A stretch of 9,860 nucleotides of DNA. Origin: Clostridia bacterium. Its GTDB lineage: Bacteria; Bacillota; Clostridia; Oscillospirales; SIG627. Of the stretch, positions 1-6,182 are shown piece by piece. The stretch is taken from the NCBI GenBank assembly GCA_017453605.1, contig JAFTEP010000061.1, forward strand, positions 1 to 9,860, written 5' to 3'. The notes under the pieces were generated by a model. It saw nothing but the letters and a program-made list of their open reading frames with translations. It made no database searches and was not told where the DNA came from. Positions within the stretch are counted from its first letter, which is position 1; every line of letters starts with the position of its first letter. A program made the translations under genes and the position numbers.

Positions 1-788
1 ATACAGAAATCCAGAAGTCCCGGGACGACCGGCTCCGCTCCCTCCGATACGAGGAAGTCCTCGAGGTGATTGTTTGCCATCGGCGAATACTTGACGTAGA
101 TCTCGCCGACGATCCCGACCTTCGGCTTGACGGCGTCGGTCATTTCGAGGGCGGCGAAGTCTTTGACGATGAGCGCGTATTTTTTCTTTATATTCGAGTA
201 TCTGAGATTTTTCATCTTCGAGAGCTCGTCCGCAAGTGTCTCGGTCCAGCGGTCCGCGAGTGCGTTCGCACTGCCCGGCACCTTCTCGTAGGGGCGGGTC
301 TGGTTGACGAGATTCATCAGAAGATCGCCGCAGAAAACGCCGTACATCGTGCGGTATATCATGGGCAGACTGAGCTTGAAGCCGGGGTGCTTTTCGAGCC
401 CCTTGACGTTGAGGGAGATGACCGGGACGAAATCAAGACCCGCCTTTTTGAGCGCCTTCCTGAGAAGATAGATGTAATTCGAGGCGCGGCAGCCGCCGCC
501 GGTCTGAGTGAGGATGAGCGCGGTCTTGTGAACGTCGTATCTGCCGCTCTGCAGGGCGTCGATGAACTGACCGATCACCAGAAGCGCGGGCTAGCAGGTG
601 TCGTTGTGGACGTATTTGAGTCCGAGATCTCTCACGCGGTCGCCGGAGGCTTTCAGAAGCTCGATGTGATAGCCGAAATTCGAGAGTATACGGGAGATCA
701 GAAGAAAGTGGCGCGGGAGCATATCGGGAGCGAGGATCGTGTAGTCCTTCATGCTCTTTTCAAAGCTGACGTAAGCGAGGTGCTTCAT
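1..788 (-). CDS. 2-hydroxyacyl-CoA dehydratase D-component (HgdB-like) protein, partial, interrupted by an in-frame TAG
   Basis: The protein starts at ATG 788-786 behind an AGGAGG site (800-795, 6-nt spacing) and overlaps the stop of the upstream activase gene as ATGA, so the two are translationally coupled. It runs off the left edge after 262 codons; relatives of this domain are about 400 residues. Residues 1-65 end in HNDTC, then a TAG codon (593-591), then PALLVIGQ. The same frame continues without another stop to the edge, through the family signature TQTGGGCRASNYI (residues 94-106), a FCGDLLMN segment and a KVGIVGEIYVKYSP segment. Family knowledge: these proteins carry Cys-bound Fe-S clusters (candidates here C65 and C100) and receive electrons from an ATP-driven activase, which is the neighbouring gene. 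In homologues it is often the C-terminal part of one giant polypeptide with the activase. The TAG replaces the Tyr of Cys-Tyr-Pro-Ala. It may be a pseudogene, a sequence error or a recoded gene. The substrate is unknown. Confidence 0.85.
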
Positions 789-3730
789 TTTTCGCCTCCT
801 TCCCTCTCGGCAATGGCGCCGAGCAGGCTCCTGAGGCGGATGCGGACGGCGCCGAGATTGGTGATCTCGTCGATCTTGATCTGAGTGTAGAATTTCCCCG
901 CGCGTTCCAGGATCGAGCGCACCTCGTCGGTGGTGATCGCGTCGACTCCGCAGCCGAAGCTGACGAGCTGGACGAGCTGGGCGTCGGGGTTCTGAGCGAC
1001 CCAGCGGGCGGCGGAATAAAGTCTGGCGTGATAGGTCCACTGATCGAGAACGCCGGGGGTCTCGTAGGGCACGAGGTGAGCGACGCAGTCCTCGCTCACG
1101 ACGGCAAATCCCAAAGACGCGGCGAGCCTGTCGATGCCGTGGGAGATCTCGGGGTCGGCGTGATAGGGTCTGCCCGCGAGAACGAGGATGCGCCTGCCGG
1201 TCTTTCTCGCCTCGGCGATGATCCGCGCTCCCTCGGCGCGGACGGAGGCCATGTGATCCGAATAGGCTTTGAATCCCGCCTTGACCGCCTTTTTCACGTC
1301 CCGAAGACTGACGTCGCCGAACGCCTCCGAAAGCGCCGAATGAAGCCCCGAGGCGAGACGGGAGGCGGAGTTGATGTCGAGGAACGGATATAAGAACCGG
1401 GTGTCCTTCAGGGCGTCCATATTTGACTTCAGAAGCTCGGAATAATAGGCGACGACCGGGCAGTTGTAGTGGTTTGCGCCGCGCTTCTCGTCGACGTTGT
1501 AGGAAAGGCAGGGATAGAACACGGCGTCGGCGCCCGCATTGATGAGGCTGAGGACGTGGCCGTGCATGAGTTTTGCCGGGTAGCAGACTGTGTCCGAGGG
1601 GATCGTGAACTGCCCGAGCTCGTAGGTCTCCCTCGTAGTGGGACCGGACACGGCGACGCCGAATCCGAGGGAAGAAAACACCGTCTTCCACAGCGGCAGA
1701 AGCTCCCAGTTTCCGAGAGCGAGCGGGATGCCGACGGTCTCTCTCTTTCCGGGAGTGACGCCGCTTTCAAAAAGCGAGCGCTTGAAATCGAAGACGTTGA
1801 GAGAGTCGGAAGTGACGGCTTTTCCCTCTCCTTTTTCGCAGCGGTTGCCGGAAATGAATCTCCTGCCGCCGTCGAACACGTTGACTGTGAGCCTGCAGTT
1901 GTTGGCGCAGCCGCGGCAGAGGGAAAACGAAGCCTTGTGAGTGAATTTTTCGAGCTCTTCGGCGCCGAGGAGAGTCGACGGTTTTTCGGAACGCATCGAA
2001 ATAAGCGCCGCTCCGTAGGCTCCCATGAGCCCCGCGACGGACGGACGGGTGACGTTTTTGCCGAGCTCCTTCTCGAAGGCTCTGAGGACCGCGTCGCTGT
2101 AGAAAGTGCCGCCCTGGACGACGACGTTCTCGCCGAGCTCGTCGGCGGAACCCGCGCGGATGACTTTATATATCGCGTTCTTGACGACGCTGACGGAGAG
2201 ACCCGCCGAGATATCCTCGACAGAGGCGCCGTCCTTCTGTGACTGGCGGACCATGGAGTTCATGAACACGGTGCAGCGGCTGCCGAGATCGACGGGACGC
2301 TTTGCAAAGAGAGCCTTTTCGGCAAAATCCGCGGCGGAATAGCCGAGGGAGGCGGCGAAGGTCTCGAGAAAAGAGCCGCAGCCGGAGGAGCACGCCTCGT
2401 TGAGCATGATGCTGTCGATCGCGCCGTTTCTGATGCCGAAGCATTTTATGTCCTGACCGCCGATGTCGAGGATGAAATCGACGTTCGGTCTGAAGCGGCG
2501 GGCGGCGGTGAAGTGAGCGAGGGTCTCGACGACGCCCGCGTCCACACCGAACGCGCAGCGTATCAGGTCCTCGCCGTAGCCGGTGACCGCGCTGGAGGCG
2601 ATCTCGACTCTGTCGCCGCAAAGGGCGCGGATCTTTTTTAACTGTTCAAGGATGATCGAGACGGGCTCGCCGCGGTTGGAGGCGTAAAAAGAATAAAGGA
2701 TGGCTCCGTCGGAGTCGGTCAGAACGAGTTTCGTCGTGGTGCTCCCGCAGTCGATCCCGAGATAGGCCTTGCCGCGATAGGATGAGAGATCAGCTTTCCC
2801 GACGGAGGCGAGGGCGTGTCTCGAACGGAAGCTTTCCAGCTCTTCTTCGCTTTCAAATAGCGGCTCGAGAGTGCGCGCGGCGTGGACGGGAGCGGAATTT
2901 TCAAGACGGATGATAAGCTCCGGGACTGAAAGTTTCTCTCCGGAGGCTGAGGCACAGATCGCCGCTCCGAGAGCGACGGAGATGAGGGCGTAATCGGGGA
3001 AGACGGCGTTTTCGGGGTCGAGGGAAAGCGTCGCGACGAAGCGTTTTCTGAGGCCCTTGCAGAAGTGCAGGGGACCGCCGAGGAAAACGACCCTGCCCCC
3101 GATCTTTCTTCCGCGCGCGAGACCCGCGACGGTCTGGTTGACGACCGCCTGGAAGATGCTCGCCGCGACGTCGGACTTGAGCGCGCCCTGATTGAGGAGC
3201 GCCTGGACGTCGGTCTTGGCGAACACCCCGCATCTGGACGCGATCGGATAGACGCGCCCGCTCACAAGACTGAGTTCGTCCAAGCCGTCGGGAGTGACGT
3301 CGAGAAGGGACGCCATCTGATCTATGAACGCGCCGGTGCCTCCGGCGCAGGTGCCGTTCATCCGGGCGTCGGGAGCTTCGCCGAAGAAGATGATCTTCGC
3401 ATCCTCGCCGCCGAGCTCTATGACAGACTCCGCCTCCGGCTCGAGAGCTCGGATCAGTTCGCCCGTGGCGAAGACCTCCTGCACGAAGGGGATCCCCGCC
3501 GCCTGCGCCGCGCCGAGTCCGGCGGATCCGCTGATCGCGACGGAAACTATTTTGTCCCCGACGAGGGGGAGGAGCTTTTTCAGGATCCCGGCGGTCTTCA
3601 GACGCACCTGGGAGAGATGGCGGGAATACTCGCTGAAAACGACCCTCCCGCCGTCAAGCAAAACGACCTTGACGGTGGTCGAACCGACGTCTATTCCGAG
3701 ACAGAGCCCGTTTGTGCAGGGCAGGATCAA
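785..3730 (-). CDS. Tandem BcrAD/BadF/BadG-type CoA-dehydratase activase fused to a DUF2229-like domain
   Basis: This 981-residue protein has two ASKHA-type ATPase activase domains. Domain 1 starts with LGIDVGSTTVK (about 11-21) and carries NGTCAGGTGAF (125-135) and SRCGVFAKTD (165-174). Domain 2 starts with LGIDCGSTTTK (324-334) and carries NEACSSGCGSF (444-454) and SRCTVFMNS. C128/C167 and C447/C486 match the pair of cysteines that in HgdC-type activases hold the [4Fe-4S] cluster between two subunits, so one chain here probably forms a pseudo-dimer. A linker with CRGCANNC (605-612) and C631 follows. A DUF2229-type region comes next (about 665-970) with SDTVCYPAKLMHGH (712-725), YPCLSYN, AGRPYH (852-857) and SFGCGVDA (924-931). 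The known family role is ATP-driven delivery of a low-potential electron to a partner dehydratase or reductase, here presumably the overlapping downstream HgdB-like protein. It lies 56 bp after lysA with no visible terminator. The start is not ATG: TTG at 3730 or an in-frame CTG at 3739. Confidence 0.92.
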   Translation of the reverse strand: MILPCTNGLCLGIDVGSTTVKVVLLDGGRVVFSEYSRHLSQVRLKTAGILKKLLPLVGDKIVSVAISGSAGLGAAQAAGIPFVQEVFATGELIRALEPEAESVIELGGEDAKIIFFGEAPDARMNGTCAGGTGAFIDQMASLLDVTPDGLDELSLVSGRVYPIASRCGVFAKTDVQALLNQGALKSDVAASIFQAVVNQTVAGLARGRKIGGRVVFLGGPLHFCKGLRKRFVATLSLDPENAVFPDYALISVALGAAICASASGEKLSVPELIIRLENSAPVHAARTLEPLFESEEELESFRSRHALASVGKADLSSYRGKAYLGIDCGSTTTKLVLTDSDGAILYSFYASNRGEPVSIILEQLKKIRALCGDRVEIASSAVTGYGEDLIRCAFGVDAGVVETLAHFTAARRFRPNVDFILDIGGQDIKCFGIRNGAIDSIMLNEACSSGCGSFLETFAASLGYSAADFAEKALFAKRPVDLGSRCTVFMNSMVRQSQKDGASVEDISAGLSVSVVKNAIYKVIRAGSADELGENVVVQGGTFYSDAVLRAFEKELGKNVTRPSVAGLMGAYGAALISMRSEKPSTLLGAEELEKFTHKASFSLCRGCANNCRLTVNVFDGGRRFISGNRCEKGEGKAVTSDSLNVFDFKRSLFESGVTPGKRETVGIPLALGNWELLPLWKTVFSSLGFGVAVSGPTTRETYELGQFTIPSDTVCYPAKLMHGHVLSLINAGADAVFYPCLSYNVDEKRGANHYNCPVVAYYSELLKSNMDALKDTRFLYPFLDINSASRLASGLHSALSEAFGDVSLRDVKKAVKAGFKAYSDHMASVRAEGARIIAEARKTGRRILVLAGRPYHADPEISHGIDRLAASLGFAVVSEDCVAHLVPYETPGVLDQWTYHARLYSAARWVAQNPDAQLVQLVSFGCGVDAITTDEVRSILERAGKFYTQIKIDEITNLGAVRIRLRSLLGAIAEREGGEK

Positions 3731-3748
3731 TCCGTCCAGACCGTTTCA

Positions 3749-3755
3749 CTCCTTT
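3749..3755 (-). promoter_or_regulatory. Shine-Dalgarno site of the activase gene, favouring a CTG start
   Basis: The minus strand reads AAAGGAG here. An in-frame TGA follows it directly, so translation must begin between it and LGIDVG. The first in-frame near-cognate start is CTG at 3739-3737 (9-nt spacing, giving MDGLILP...); TTG at 3730-3728 is 18 nt away, longer than usual. No ATG or GTG is available in frame before the ATPase motif. I infer that CTG is plausible, but TTG cannot be excluded. Confidence 0.5.
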
Positions 3756-3786
3756 GCTGAAAAGATATTACGTTTTTTATAAGCCG

Positions 3787-5082
3787 TCAGAAGTCGAGAG
3801 CGATGATATCGTCGACGGTCTCGCGGCGGACCGCGACGCGGTCGGCGCCGTCTCTGAGCATGACGACGGGCGGTCTCGGGACGCGGTTGTAGTTTGAGGA
3901 CATTGAGTAGTTGTAGGCGCCGGTGGTGCAGACGGCGATGAGGTCGCCGCGCTTTATGCCCTCGGGGAGGAAAACGTGCTCCTGGATGATATCGCCGCTC
4001 TCGCAGCATCTGCCGACAAGCGAGCACTCGAACGTGCGCTCTTCGTTCATCCTGTCTGCGGGAAGGACTGTGTACTTCGAGCCGTAGAGAGCGAATCTCG
4101 GGTTGTCGGTCATTCCGCCGTCCACGGAAACGTAGTTCTTATACCCGGGGATGCGCTTGACGGAGCCCGCAGTGTAGAGAGTGAGACCGGCGTCGGCGAC
4201 GATGGACCTGCCGGGCTCGAGCGCGATCACGGGAGCGTCGATGCCGTAGGAGGCGCAGAGAGTTTTCACGGTCCCGGCGACCTGACGGACGTTGTCGGTG
4301 ATGTCGATGAAGGGATCTGTCTCGACATAGCGCGTGCCGTAGCCGCCGCCGAGATCGAGAAGGCGCGTAGTGAAGCCGAACTCATTTTTGAGAGAAGCGA
4401 CGAAGCCGAGCATGATCCGCGCGGCGTCGAAGAAGACGCCGGACTCGAAGACCTGAGAGCCGACGTGGCAGTGGAAGCCCTCGAGCGAGACGTTTTTGCA
4501 GCCCCTCGCTTTCAAAAAGAGCTCTTTTGCCTGCCCGGTCTCGATAGCCGCGCCGAACTTGGAGTCGACCTTTCCCGTGGCGACCGCCTCGAAGGTGTGA
4601 GGGTCGATGCCGGGAGTGAGGCGCAAAAGGATCTTCTGGACTATTCCCTTTTCTTTTGCGATGCGGTCGAGAGCGAAAAGCTCGTCTTCGCCGTCGACGA
4701 CGAAGTATCCGACGCCTCGGTCGATCCCGAAGGCGATGTCCGCGTCGGATTTGTTGTTGGAATGGAAGAAGAGCCTGTCCATCGGGAAACCGGCGGCAAA
4801 CGCCGTGTTGACCTCGCCCGGGCTGACGACGTCGGCGAACATACCCTCGTCGGCGATAATGCGATACATCTCCTTGAAGGACGCCGCCTTGCCGGCAAAT
4901 GCCGCGATCCCGCCGCCGGGGAAGCTTGTTACTCCCTCGGTGTAGGCGCGGCAGTTGGATCTTATCCTGTTTTCGTCCATAAGATACAGCGGAGTGCCGT
5001 ATTTTGCGGCGAGAAGACGGACGTCGGCTCCGGCGAAAACGAGGGCTCCGTCGGAGTTGACGGACAAATTGGAACAAATCAT
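3787..5082 (-). CDS. lysA: Diaminopimelate decarboxylase
   Basis: The 431-residue length is typical for LysA, the PLP enzyme that decarboxylates meso-diaminopimelate to L-lysine in the cytoplasm (last step of lysine synthesis). Visible motifs are AFAGKAASFKE (61-71), where K65 is the likely PLP Schiff-base lysine, DVVSPGE (84-90), FFHSNNKSD (105-113), HCHVGSQVFE (204-213), the phosphate-binding LDLGGGYG (242-249), EPGRS (289-293), RCCESGD (358-364), which supplies the active-site Cys from the partner subunit, and GAYNYSMSSNYNR (388-400). The ATG at 5082 has a GGAGA site 8 nt upstream and a strong promoter behind it. The 56-bp gap to the activase gene shows no terminator, so co-transcription is likely; the metabolic reason for that pairing is unclear. 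The related enzyme carboxynorspermidine decarboxylase is less likely given the length and motifs. Confidence 0.95.
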   Translation of the reverse strand: MICSNLSVNSDGALVFAGADVRLLAAKYGTPLYLMDENRIRSNCRAYTEGVTSFPGGGIAAFAGKAASFKEMYRIIADEGMFADVVSPGEVNTAFAAGFPMDRLFFHSNNKSDADIAFGIDRGVGYFVVDGEDELFALDRIAKEKGIVQKILLRLTPGIDPHTFEAVATGKVDSKFGAAIETGQAKELFLKARGCKNVSLEGFHCHVGSQVFESGVFFDAARIMLGFVASLKNEFGFTTRLLDLGGGYGTRYVETDPFIDITDNVRQVAGTVKTLCASYGIDAPVIALEPGRSIVADAGLTLYTAGSVKRIPGYKNYVSVDGGMTDNPRFALYGSKYTVLPADRMNEERTFECSLVGRCCESGDIIQEHVFLPEGIKRGDLIAVCTTGAYNYSMSSNYNRVPRPPVVMLRDGADRVAVRRETVDDIIALDF

Positions 5083-5140
5083 TTTTTCTTTCTCCGTTTT
5101 GTATAGGATAACTCAAAGAAAAAAACTAAACGTCATTTTA

Positions 5141-5169
5141 ATTATACCACCAAAACACAACGAAGTCAA
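5141..5169 (-). promoter_or_regulatory. Sigma-A type promoter of lysA
   Basis: On the minus strand, TTGACT (5169-5164) and a perfect TATAAT (5146-5141) are separated by exactly 17 bp. Transcription would start near 5134, giving a leader of about 50 nt before the lysA ATG. That is too short for a lysine riboswitch. The gap 5083-5197 holds otherwise only the lysA ribosome binding site and an inverted repeat. Confidence 0.85.
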
Positions 5170-5202
5170 CCTGAAAAGGGCTTTATTTCGGGCGTTTTCA
5201 GG
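5170..5202. repeat. Inverted repeat CCTGAAAA-N17-TTTTCAGG abutting the lysA -35 box
   Basis: Two perfect 8-bp arms (5170-5177 and 5195-5202) flank a 17-bp centre. The right arm contains the araC stop codon (5200-5198) and the left arm touches the -35 hexamer of the lysA promoter. On the minus strand no T-run follows the second arm, so it is a poor intrinsic terminator. It could be an operator or a weak RNA hairpin; the role is inferred. Confidence 0.45.
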
Positions 5203-6082
5203 GGTTTTCGTCTCTGATCCTGTCCGTTTTCGGTGAATGTCCGAACTGCTTTTTATACGCCTTGTAGAAGCCGACGTAATCGAGAAAGCCGCACCTCTGC
5301 GAGACTTCCGTCGGGCTCGCGCCGTCTCTTATCAGGCGGCGCGCCGCGAGAAGGCGCTTGATGAGGATGTAGCTGTGGACGGTCGCCCCCGCGTCGCGGC
5401 GGAAAACGCGGTTGAGCTGGGAGCGGCTGAGATAGAAGGCGCCGGCGAGAGAGTCGAGAGTGAGGGGCTCGAAAAGATGCTCGTTGACGTAGGCGATGAT
5501 GTCCGCGCCGAGAGAGAGAGTGCGCTCTCCTCCCTGCTTGACCGCGGGAAAACAGCCGTATAACTCTTCGAGAAGCGCGAGAAGATAGATCTTTTTCTGC
5601 CACTGCTCCTCCTTGGAAGAGATCTGACGGATAAAGAAGCCCCAGCGGTTGTCGGGAAAAAGCCTCGCCTCGTAGCGGTTCGCCTCTCCGAGCGCGCGGT
5701 CGTCGAAGATCCCGAGAAGCTTCTCCCCTCCCGGGAGACATGAAACGATCGAGGGATCGAAATTGACGACGATCCTTTCGTACGGCGCGGAGGACTTCAG
5801 GAGCAGACGGTGCGATTCGCTCCGGCGCGTCACGATGACGTCGCCGGATCTCAGAGGATAGACGCCGCCCTCGACGGAATAGCCCGCGTCGCCGCGTACG
5901 AAATAGAAGATCTCGTGGACGCCGTGGGTATGGAGCGGGAACTTTCCCGGATCGGGAGACCGGGTCAGAGAAGAGTGACCGGTGATGAGATTTTCTGCCA
6001 AAAGATCAACTCCCAAAGACGGTTTCGGGCCATTTTTTATCAAAATAGCGCCCCTAGGATAAGTATAAACCCAAATGCGCAT
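5198..6082 (-). CDS. AraC-family transcriptional regulator with N-terminal cupin sensor domain
   Basis: Up to 294 residues. The N-terminal half is an AraC-type cupin sensor: PLHTHGVHEIFYFVRG (about 49-64) is followed by YPLRSGDVIV (75-84). The C-terminal 100 residues are the paired helix-turn-helix: LTLDSLAGAFYLSRSQLNRVF (207-227) and the second motif through VSQRCGFLDYVGFYKAYKKQFGHSPK (260-285, split here by family consensus elements CGF, FYKAYKKQFG and HSP). These proteins bind DNA near promoters and switch with a small sugar-like ligand. It is divergent from the uxuA operon, so a hexuronate-responsive activator of that operon is the natural inference. The ATG at 6082 has no ribosome site and lies inside a likely promoter. 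TTG at 6043 (281 residues) with AGGGG 7 nt upstream is the better start, and the cupin domain is intact either way. The stop at 5198 lies 115 bp before lysA, which has its own promoter. Confidence 0.9.
   Translation of the reverse strand: MRIWVYTYPRGAILIKNGPKPSLGVDLLAENLITGHSSLTRSPDPGKFPLHTHGVHEIFYFVRGDAGYSVEGGVYPLRSGDVIVTRRSESHRLLLKSSAPYERIVVNFDPSIVSCLPGGEKLLGIFDDRALGEANRYEARLFPDNRWGFFIRQISSKEEQWQKKIYLLALLEELYGCFPAVKQGGERTLSLGADIIAYVNEHLFEPLTLDSLAGAFYLSRSQLNRVFRRDAGATVHSYILIKRLLAARRLIRDGASPTEVSQRCGFLDYVGFYKAYKKQFGHSPKTDRIRDENP
6041..6055 (-). promoter_or_regulatory. Probable real translation start of the AraC regulator: AGGGG plus TTG
   Basis: The minus strand has AGGGG (6055-6051), 7 nt of spacing, then an in-frame TTG (6043-6041) that begins MIKNGPKPSLG. 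The upstream ATG (6082-6080) has an A-rich leader without a Shine-Dalgarno match and lies between the -35 and -10 boxes of the promoter. With transcription starting about 7 nt after the -10 box, the mRNA would begin almost at the AGGGG. Confidence 0.6.
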
Positions 6083-6090
6083 TTTTTCAA
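6062..6090 (-). promoter_or_regulatory. Promoter of the AraC-family regulator gene
   Basis: The minus strand has TTGAAA (6090-6085), a 17-bp spacer and TATACT (6067-6062), a good sigma-A match. The spacer holds the perfect 12-bp palindrome AAATGCGCATTT (6073-6084), a likely place for a repressor or for autoregulation. The promoter makes the ATG at 6082 unlikely as the start codon. Confidence 0.65.
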
Positions 6091-6108
6091 TGTTTTTATG
6101 CGTTTTTT
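6075..6108. promoter_or_regulatory. Direct repeat ATGCGNNTTTT, candidate AraC operator
   Basis: ATGCGCATTTT at 6075-6085 and ATGCGTTTTTT at 6098-6108 lie in the same orientation 23 bp apart, close to two helical turns. AraC-family proteins typically bind such direct half-sites. The left copy sits in the araC promoter spacer and the right copy ends 5 bp before the -35 box of the uxuA operon, which fits self-repression plus activation. The role is inferred, and T-runs make chance matches easier. Confidence 0.45.
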
Positions 6109-6113
6109 GTAAA

Positions 6114-6141
6114 TTGATTTATAAAAGATATGTGATAAAAT
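6114..6141 (+). promoter_or_regulatory. Promoter of the hexuronate (uxuA) operon
   Basis: TTGATT (6114-6119), a 16-bp spacer and TAAAAT (6136-6141) preceded by TG-A form an extended -10 promoter. The start would be near 6148, inside a small palindrome AGAGT-AAACA-ACTCT (6145-6159). The leader is about 35 nt and ends with a strong AGGAGG site at 6171-6176, 6 nt before the uxuA ATG. The weak -35 box fits dependence on an activator. Confidence 0.6.
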
Positions 6142-6182
6142 GAAAGAGTAAACAACTCTCTATTAAAAAAAGGAGGAAGACA

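Noticed and set aside
591..593. Selenocysteine at the in-frame stop of the HgdB-like gene
   Set aside because: The codon is TAG, not TGA, and the family has Tyr, not Cys, at this site.
66..884. Long plus-strand open frame of 272 codons opposite the HgdB-like and activase genes
   Set aside because: It is antisense to strongly conserved protein sequence, has no family-like content or ribosome site, and is expected from GC-rich codon bias.
3976..5106. 376-codon plus-strand open frame opposite lysA
   Set aside because: Its composition is low-complexity Asp/Glu/Val/Arg-rich, the pattern of a shadow frame, and lysA on the other strand has every family motif.
5083..5140. Possible lysine riboswitch upstream of lysA
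   Set aside because: The leader from the predicted start is only about 50 nt. The lysine riboswitch needs well over 150 nt and no matching hairpins are seen.
5195..5202. Intrinsic terminator for the AraC gene at the inverted repeat
   Set aside because: The arms are A/T-rich, the loop is 17 bp and no T-run follows on the transcribed strand.
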